Below, piece by piece: positions 14,026 to 18,728 of a stretch of DNA of 18,728 bases. The position numbers and the translations under genes are program-made. Numbering within the stretch: position 1 is the first letter of the stretch; the number at the start of each line of letters is the position of its first letter. The stretch is from JBAXLO01 sp037134755 (lineage in GTDB: Bacteria; Bacteroidota; Bacteroidia; Bacteroidales; JACABE01): NCBI GenBank assembly GCA_037134755.1, contig JBAXLO010000073.1, forward strand, positions 1 through 18,728, read 5' to 3'. The notes under the pieces are model-generated. The model had not been told where the DNA came from and ran no database searches. It worked only from the letters and a program-made list of their open reading frames with translations.

Positions 14026-15690
14026 ATGAAAAACATTTACATATTATTATTTGCAATCTTTACAATAAACATTGCAAATGCACAATGGTATAGCAAACCA
14101 TTACAAAACCATAACAAAGGCAAAGTTCTTAAACCGTTGCAAAAAGCTTTCCAAGATAAAGAAAATCGGGAGAAACAAAAATGGGCTTGTTCGCAGACAC
14201 CAAAATCATTAGTATGGAACTGGGATACTATAATTGGATATGATACAAATAACAATTTTGCACTTAGAATAACTCAAAAATATAATACTAGTGGTGCAGT
14301 ACTAATATCTAAGTGGGAGAATTGGCAAAACAATTCTTTGATTGGTGGTCATTCATATACTTACACTTACGATGCTGAAGGAAGAACACTTACTCAGTTA
14401 AGAATGGATTGGGATACCACCTACTGGGCAAATAGTTACAAATACACCTATACTTACAATACCAATGGGGATATACTGACTGAATTGGATGAAAGCTGGC
14501 AAAACAATATATTGGCGAGTAGCACAAAACAAACTAATACTTATGATGCTAACGGATATCTGATAGCTACATTAACTGAGAATTTAAATGGGACTACATG
14601 GGTGAATAACTCTAGAGAGACCTATACTAGAAATCCAAATGGAAAAGCAATAGCATCGTTAACAGAAAAGTGGAATATTACGGCTTGGGTCAATAGCTCC
14701 AGAGGAACTTATACTTACGAAAATGACACTAATGGTAATAATGTTACTTCCTTATTTCAGAATTGGGATACTACTATTTGGGTAAATAGCACCAGACAAA
14801 CCGAAACTTATAGTGTTAGTGGGAAATGGCTACTTTCTTTTTATGAACAATGGGATGTACAAAACAACATCTGGCGGAGCAATCGTAAAGTAACTAATAC
14901 TTACGATACCAATGGATATGCGTTGTCGCGTATTGAAGAATATTGGTATTATTGGGGATCTATGTTATATGTTGCATCGAAAACTATCATAACCCACGAT
15001 GCTAATGGTAATACAATAACCTTGGTAAATAAAAACTGGAATCAAACGAATAACGTTTGGGTAAACCATGATAGCTCCACTTATACCTATGATGTTAGTG
15101 GGAATATGCTAACTTCGTTTGATGAAACATGGAAAGATACAGTCTGGGAGAATTCTATGAAAAGTACTTTTACGTATGAAGCTAATAAAGATTTGATAAA
15201 TGTTCTTACAGAAAGTTGGGACTCTACTTCTTGGGGGAATAGTGCTAATTTAAGCTATACTTACGATGCTAATGGCAATTCAATAACGGGAAAGTCAGAA
15301 GGATGGGTTGAGCCTAACTGGGAATTAAAACTGGGATATTTAGACATATATATTTCTGACAAATACCAATATCTGTATCTGGAGTATGATAATACTGCTC
15401 GCTATGAAGCCCACTTTGTTTCTTTTATTACCGGTATATCTGAAGATAAAGATGAAAATAGTGTCTGTAATATCTATCCAAATCCTGCAATTGATAATCT
15501 TACCATAGAAACATCATATAATAAAGGTCAAAGATTAGAAATAACAAATCTTATTGGGCAAACCGTATGTGCATCTAATATTAATAATAAGAAAGCAATT
15601 ATTAATACTTCGGCTTTTGCAAATGGGGTTTATATACTAAAGATATATACAGATAAAGAAACAGTGGTAAGGAAGTTTGTAAAAGAATAG
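14026..15690 (+). CDS. T9SS-exported Trp/YD-repeat protein
   Basis: 554 aa. Signal peptide 1-19 (ANA|QW), then a charged linker (about 25-55). Residues about 72-430 hold about eleven repeats with T-Y-T-Y-D-x-N-G-N-x-(L/I) followed by a Trp segment (W-x-x-x-x-W-x-N-S). The YD-N-G core recalls RHS/YD repeats, but the regular Trp pairs, spaced to make about 38-residue units, are not typical of RHS shells. RHS features such as the DPxG cleavage motif are not seen. Residues about 476-554 are a T9SS type A sorting domain (NIYPNPAIDNLTIET, NLIGQ, FANGVYILKI). The export ends are near copies of those in the 219 gene at the DNA level. Last gene of the block. Possibly a carbohydrate-binding beta-repeat; no enzyme motif seen. 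Confidence 0.85.
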   Translation: MKNIYILLFAIFTINIANAQWYSKPLQNHNKGKVLKPLQKAFQDKENREKQKWACSQTPKSLVWNWDTIIGYDTNNNFALRITQKYNTSGAVLISKWENWQNNSLIGGHSYTYTYDAEGRTLTQLRMDWDTTYWANSYKYTYTYNTNGDILTELDESWQNNILASSTKQTNTYDANGYLIATLTENLNGTTWVNNSRETYTRNPNGKAIASLTEKWNITAWVNSSRGTYTYENDTNGNNVTSLFQNWDTTIWVNSTRQTETYSVSGKWLLSFYEQWDVQNNIWRSNRKVTNTYDTNGYALSRIEEYWYYWGSMLYVASKTIITHDANGNTITLVNKNWNQTNNVWVNHDSSTYTYDVSGNMLTSFDETWKDTVWENSMKSTFTYEANKDLINVLTESWDSTSWGNSANLSYTYDANGNSITGKSEGWVEPNWELKLGYLDIYISDKYQYLYLEYDNTARYEAHFVSFITGISEDKDENSVCNIYPNPAIDNLTIETSYNKGQRLEITNLIGQTVCASNINNKKAIINTSAFANGVYILKIYTDKETVVRKFVKE

Positions 15691-15750
15691 CACTTTCATT
15701 TTCCGGCTGTTAACTTATGTTATAAAATTGAAGTGAAAAGCAATAAAAAC

Positions 15751-15786
15751 AAAAGAGATTTGTTCCATGTGAAACAAACCTCTTTT
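15751..15786. terminator. Bidirectional terminator between convergent genes, containing a parS-like core
   Basis: A long imperfect hairpin: AAAAGAG (15751-15757) with CTCTTTT (15780-15786), and inside it TTTGTT with AACAAA. On the minus strand it is followed by a T-rich tract (complement of about 15737-15750), a good terminator for the E1 gene; on the plus strand the T-tract is weaker. The core TGTTCCATGTGAAACA (15761-15776) matches the parS consensus TGTTTCACGTGAAACA at 14 of 16 positions. Confidence 0.75.
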
Positions 15787-15835
15787 GCCTTTGTAACAGT
15801 AAGTATTTGAAGTGTTTTACGTACTTAGAATACTA

Positions 15836-18259
15836 TTAGAATATTTTAGGATATTTAGTTGGATTAACATCATGCATAACATTATATACTGCATCAAAAA
15901 CATCCTCTGCATTTGGATTCGAAAAATAATCACCGTCATTACTATATGCAGCACGATGTGCTTTTGCAGTAACAGTTCTTGGTTCAGAATCAAGATAGTT
16001 ATATGCTTTCTGTTCTTCCAGTACTTTCTGCATCATATAAGCAGTAGCACCACCAGGTACATCTTCGTCAAAGAAAACAACTTTATTGGTCTTCTTTATT
16101 GACTCAAGAATAGTGTTATTAATATCAAAAGGCAACAGACTTTGTATATCTATTAATTCGCAAGAGATAGAAAATTCCCTTAACTGATTAACCGCATCCT
16201 GAGCTATACGAACACATGAACCATAAGTAACAAGTGTAATATCATTACCTTCATTAATTATTTCGGGCTTGCCTAATGCAAGTCTGTATTCACCGATATT
16301 ATCAGCTAGCTTTTCTTTTAAACGATAACCATTCAATGGCTCTATAATCAAAGCAGGATCATCAGAAGCAAGCATGGTATTATAAAAGCCAGCTGCTTGT
16401 GTCATGTTTCTTGGAACCAACACATAGATGCCGCGAATAGAATTGATAACCATGCTTAAAGGAGAACCTGAATGCCAGATACCAACCAGTCGGTGGCCAC
16501 GTGTACTTATAATAAGTGGAGCCTTTTGACCTCCTTTTGTACGATATTGAAGTGTAGCTAAATCATCACTCAGTGTTTGTAAACCATACAGAAGATAATC
16601 GAAATATTGAATTTCGGCAATTGGACGAAGACCTCTCAGGGCCATTCCAATTCCCTGTCCAATAATGGTTGTTTCGCGAATACCTGTATCCGTAATTCTA
16701 GTTTCACCATATTTAGCTTGCATGCCTTCTAAGGATTGGTTAACACCGCCAATACCTCCAACATCCTCACCAAAGATTACAGCATTAGGATAATGTGAAA
16801 AGATATAATCGTAATTCTTTTGCAGAATTTCGCGACCGGCAACCATTGGAGATGTACTAGAGAAAACAGGTTTAACTTCTCTTACTTTTAAAGCACTGTA
16901 AGCACTTTCGCTATAAAGGTGAGAACTGTAACGTTCGTAACCTTCCTTCATTTCATTTTCCAGCCATTTGGTAACGTTAATCTTTAACGAATTGGCAGGA
17001 TTGCTACATTGATTACATATCAAGCGAAGTATTTTGCGTGCAGCAGCAATTATATCCAGTCTTATTGGTTCGCCAATAAACTTAAGGTCTTGTTTGATGC
17101 GGGCTATCTTATCTGTTTGTGCACAATTACATGTTGTGATGTTACAAAGCTGTAAGAAGTCATCTCTTTTCTTTTTAAAAGGAGTTATGAAGTCGTTCCA
17201 TTTACGTTTGCTTGCATCTTTTATTGCAATTACAGCATCAGCTTCTATTTTATCAAGTTCTTCGACAGTAGCTATATTTTCAGCTAATATCCAATTGCGC
17301 ATTCTTTTTATTCCATCAAATTCCACTTCCCATTCCAACCTTTCTTTTGATTTGTAACGTTCATGTGAACCTGAAGTTGAATGTCCTAAAGGTTGCGTAC
17401 ATTCTTGTATATGGAATAATACCGGAGCATGTTCCGTTCTGCACTTTTCGATACCTTCTTTATATATACGGCAAAGTTCAGGGTAATCCCATGCTTTAGC
17501 TTTGTAAATATAATATCCTTCTCCTTTTTCGTTTCTTGCGAAACCTGAAAGTATTTCTGATATGTTTTGTTTGGTTGTTTGATATTTGGCAGGTACTGAA
17601 ATTCCGTAACCATCATCCCATACAGATATAGCCATTGGAACTTGTAATACTCCTGCTGCATTAATGGTTTCCCAGAAATGTCCTTCAGAAGTACTTGCAT
17701 CACCAATGGTACCAAAAGCTACTTCGTTACCGCCATCAGAGAATTTATTTCTTTCGCTTAAAGATTTTTCATTTCTATATACTTTAGATGCTAATGCAAG
17801 TCCTAATAGTCTTGGCATTTGGCCTGCTGTAGGAGAAATATCTGAAGAAGAATTCTTTTGATCAATAATACTTTTCCATTCACCATTTTCATCAATGCTT
17901 CGGGTTGAAAAGTGATTGTTCATTAATCTGCCACCGTTGGTAGGATTTGCTTTTGGATCAGTATCGCCATAAAGTTGTGCGAAAAATTCATCAATACTAA
18001 GTAGATTTGAAGCCATCATAAAGGTTTGATCACGATAGTAGCCCGAACGCCAGTCACCATTACGGAAAGCTTTAGCCATTGCAAGTTGAGGAATCTCTTT
18101 TCCATCACCGAAGATACCAAAGTTAGCTTTACCGCCTAGTACTTCTTTTCTACCGAGGATACTTGCCTGGCGGCTTTCGTTAGCTATTCGGTAATCTCTT
18201 AGTATATCTTCTTTATTATATTGTTGTATTTTATTTTTTGCTGTTATGTTCTTTGCCAT
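15836..18259 (-). CDS. Fused 2-oxoacid dehydrogenase E1 (alpha-beta), thiamine diphosphate-dependent
   Basis: 807 aa. Residues about 20-370 are the E1 alpha part: ThDP-binding segment from GDAS (186-189) to WDDGYGIS (214-221), the variant of GDGx(n)NN seen in this Bacteroidota family, and the loop GHSTSGSHERYKS (292-304). Residues about 470-807 are the E1 beta part: GEDVGGIGG with presumed catalytic Glu498, TDTGIRE (524-530), GHRLVGIWHSGSP (588-600), LVPRNMTQAAGF and the transketolase C-terminal domain (ITLVTYGSCV, VVFFDEDVPGG). The fusion catalyses ThDP-dependent decarboxylation of a 2-oxoacid (branched-chain or pyruvate type) and reductive acylation of an E2 lipoyl domain. Neither E2 nor E3 is nearby. 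The linker has a cysteine group (C372, C377, C379, C415, C418). Cytoplasmic. Start ATG 18259, with a -7 box CAAAGTTA (complement) 26 bp upstream. Substrate is not decidable from sequence alone. Confidence 0.93.
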   Translation of the reverse strand: MAKNITAKNKIQQYNKEDILRDYRIANESRQASILGRKEVLGGKANFGIFGDGKEIPQLAMAKAFRNGDWRSGYYRDQTFMMASNLLSIDEFFAQLYGDTDPKANPTNGGRLMNNHFSTRSIDENGEWKSIIDQKNSSSDISPTAGQMPRLLGLALASKVYRNEKSLSERNKFSDGGNEVAFGTIGDASTSEGHFWETINAAGVLQVPMAISVWDDGYGISVPAKYQTTKQNISEILSGFARNEKGEGYYIYKAKAWDYPELCRIYKEGIEKCRTEHAPVLFHIQECTQPLGHSTSGSHERYKSKERLEWEVEFDGIKRMRNWILAENIATVEELDKIEADAVIAIKDASKRKWNDFITPFKKKRDDFLQLCNITTCNCAQTDKIARIKQDLKFIGEPIRLDIIAAARKILRLICNQCSNPANSLKINVTKWLENEMKEGYERYSSHLYSESAYSALKVREVKPVFSSTSPMVAGREILQKNYDYIFSHYPNAVIFGEDVGGIGGVNQSLEGMQAKYGETRITDTGIRETTIIGQGIGMALRGLRPIAEIQYFDYLLYGLQTLSDDLATLQYRTKGGQKAPLIISTRGHRLVGIWHSGSPLSMVINSIRGIYVLVPRNMTQAAGFYNTMLASDDPALIIEPLNGYRLKEKLADNIGEYRLALGKPEIINEGNDITLVTYGSCVRIAQDAVNQLREFSISCELIDIQSLLPFDINNTILESIKKTNKVVFFDEDVPGGATAYMMQKVLEEQKAYNYLDSEPRTVTAKAHRAAYSNDGDYFSNPNAEDVFDAVYNVMHDVNPTKYPKIF

Positions 18260-18284
18260 GTTTTATTATTTTCATTAATAAGAA

Positions 18285-18292
18285 CAAAGTTA
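18285..18292 (-). promoter_or_regulatory. Bacteroidota -7 box of the E1 gene
   Basis: On the minus strand this reads TAACTTTG, matching TAnnTTTG, 26 bp upstream of the ATG. No good -33 TTTG; the upstream DNA on this strand is the AT-rich TATGAAT repeat. Confidence 0.5.
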
Positions 18293-18312
18293 ATGAATAA
18301 TAGTTTATTTTA

Positions 18313-18353
18313 ATTATGAATTATGAATTATGAATTATGAATTATGAATTATT
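18313..18353. repeat. Heptanucleotide tandem repeat (ATTATGA)5
   Basis: Five perfect ATTATGA units (18313-18347) plus a partial sixth. It lies just upstream of the E1 promoter box, so copy-number change could alter promoter spacing or curvature. Confidence 0.9.
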
Positions 18354-18419
18354 TATTAGCTGTTTATTCTTTTTGATGATTATAGATAGGTTATTATTCT
18401 AAAAAAGCCATTTCGCGGA

Positions 18420-18728
18420 AACCGCTCGGCATTTGACAAAGACCGCTGAACTTTTGACAAAGACCATAAAAGTTTTAGCAGAGACCGCTGAACTTTTGAC
18501 AAAGACTAAAATAGTTTTAGCATTGACTTTTGAACTTTTGACATAGACCGCAAAAGTTTTAGCAGAGACCAAAATACTTTACGCAAAGACCAAAATAGTT
18601 TTAGCAGAGACCAAAAAACTTTACGCAAAGACCAAAATTTTTTTAGTTAAGTACATTTTGGAGTTGACAAAGACTAAAATAGTTTTAGCATTGACTTTTG
18701 AACTTTTGACATAGACCAAAATAGTTTT
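18420..18728. repeat. 21-bp-period minisatellite, running off the window end
   Basis: At least 14 complete units and a 15-nt partial one, each exactly 21 bp (18420-18440, 18441-18461 and so on to 18714). Two unit types mostly alternate: GACCGCTGAACTTTTGACAA-like and GACCAAAATAGTTTTAGCAG-like. A 54-nt block at 18496-18549 recurs exactly at 18664-18717, an offset of 8 units, showing segmental duplication. The period is 7 codons, and one minus-strand frame is open for about 58 codons as V-x-(A/V)-K-(S/T)-x-x heptads. Stops (TAA in the units at 18567-18587 and 18609-18629) and the lack of a start argue against coding. This and the ATTATGA repeat account for most of the gene-free stretch 18260-18728. 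Confidence 0.92.

Noticed and set aside
18313..18353. Iteron-type replication origin
   Set aside because: Simple 7-bp AT repeat with no rep gene, DnaA boxes or other origin features.
18420..18728. CRISPR-like array
   Set aside because: Units are contiguous with no unique spacers and no cas genes are nearby; it is a tandem minisatellite.

Overview
The window looks like a chromosomal segment of a low-GC member of the Bacteroidota. Four lines of evidence support this. Three secreted proteins end in a type IX secretion (Por/T9SS type A) sorting domain. There is a cluster of FISUMP ('Fibrobacter succinogenes major paralogous domain') lipoproteins. The alpha and beta chains of a 2-oxoacid dehydrogenase E1 are fused in one 807-aa protein. 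Six intergenic regions carry the Bacteroidota -7 promoter box TAnnTTTG, while classical Shine-Dalgarno sites are not evident. I cannot name a genus. No rRNA, tRNA, CRISPR array or insertion sequence was found.

Layout. 1-218 is a promoter and leader. 219-2696 is a T9SS-exported protein with 14 Asp-box (BNR-like) propeller blades, an InlB-like repeat and a PKD domain, followed by a strong terminator. 3008-6525 holds three envelope-glycan genes: a GT-C membrane glycosyltransferase, a GT2 polyprenyl-phosphate sugar synthase-like enzyme, and a NodB/CE4 deacetylase that overlaps the GT2 gene by 4 bp. This trio has the enzyme-class composition of ArnT/ArnC/ArnD or Francisella FlmK/FlmF/NaxD systems. 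6526-6860 holds two hairpins, a GC-rich patch and a promoter/leader that resembles the one at 103-139. 6861-7721 is a stand-alone Bro-N antirepressor-like protein. 7946-8788 is a secreted Pro/Gln-rich repeat protein behind a structured leader.

9050-15690 is a tightly packed same-strand block of seven genes: an outer-membrane barrel-like protein, four FISUMP lipoproteins (the third broken by an in-frame TAA), a seven-bladed Asp-box propeller with a T9SS tail, and a Trp/YD-repeat protein with a T9SS tail. From 9864 onward the gaps are only 12-22 bp. It reads as one transcription unit making surface-exposed or secreted proteins. The FISUMP genes are ordered A-B-B'-A', which implies nested duplication. 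Near-identical signal-peptide DNA is attached to unrelated mature proteins here, so modular export ends appear to be reused.

The block converges on the fused E1 gene (15836-18259, minus strand). Between them is a hairpin terminator whose arms contain a 14/16 match to the ParB site parS. Upstream of E1 are a TATGAAT short tandem repeat and, from 18420 to the window end, an exact 21-bp-period minisatellite of at least 14 units.

The best candidates for something undescribed are the surface operon with its shuffled export ends and FISUMP palindromic order, the ArnT/C/D-like trio, the structured leader at 7875-7928, and the 21-bp minisatellite.
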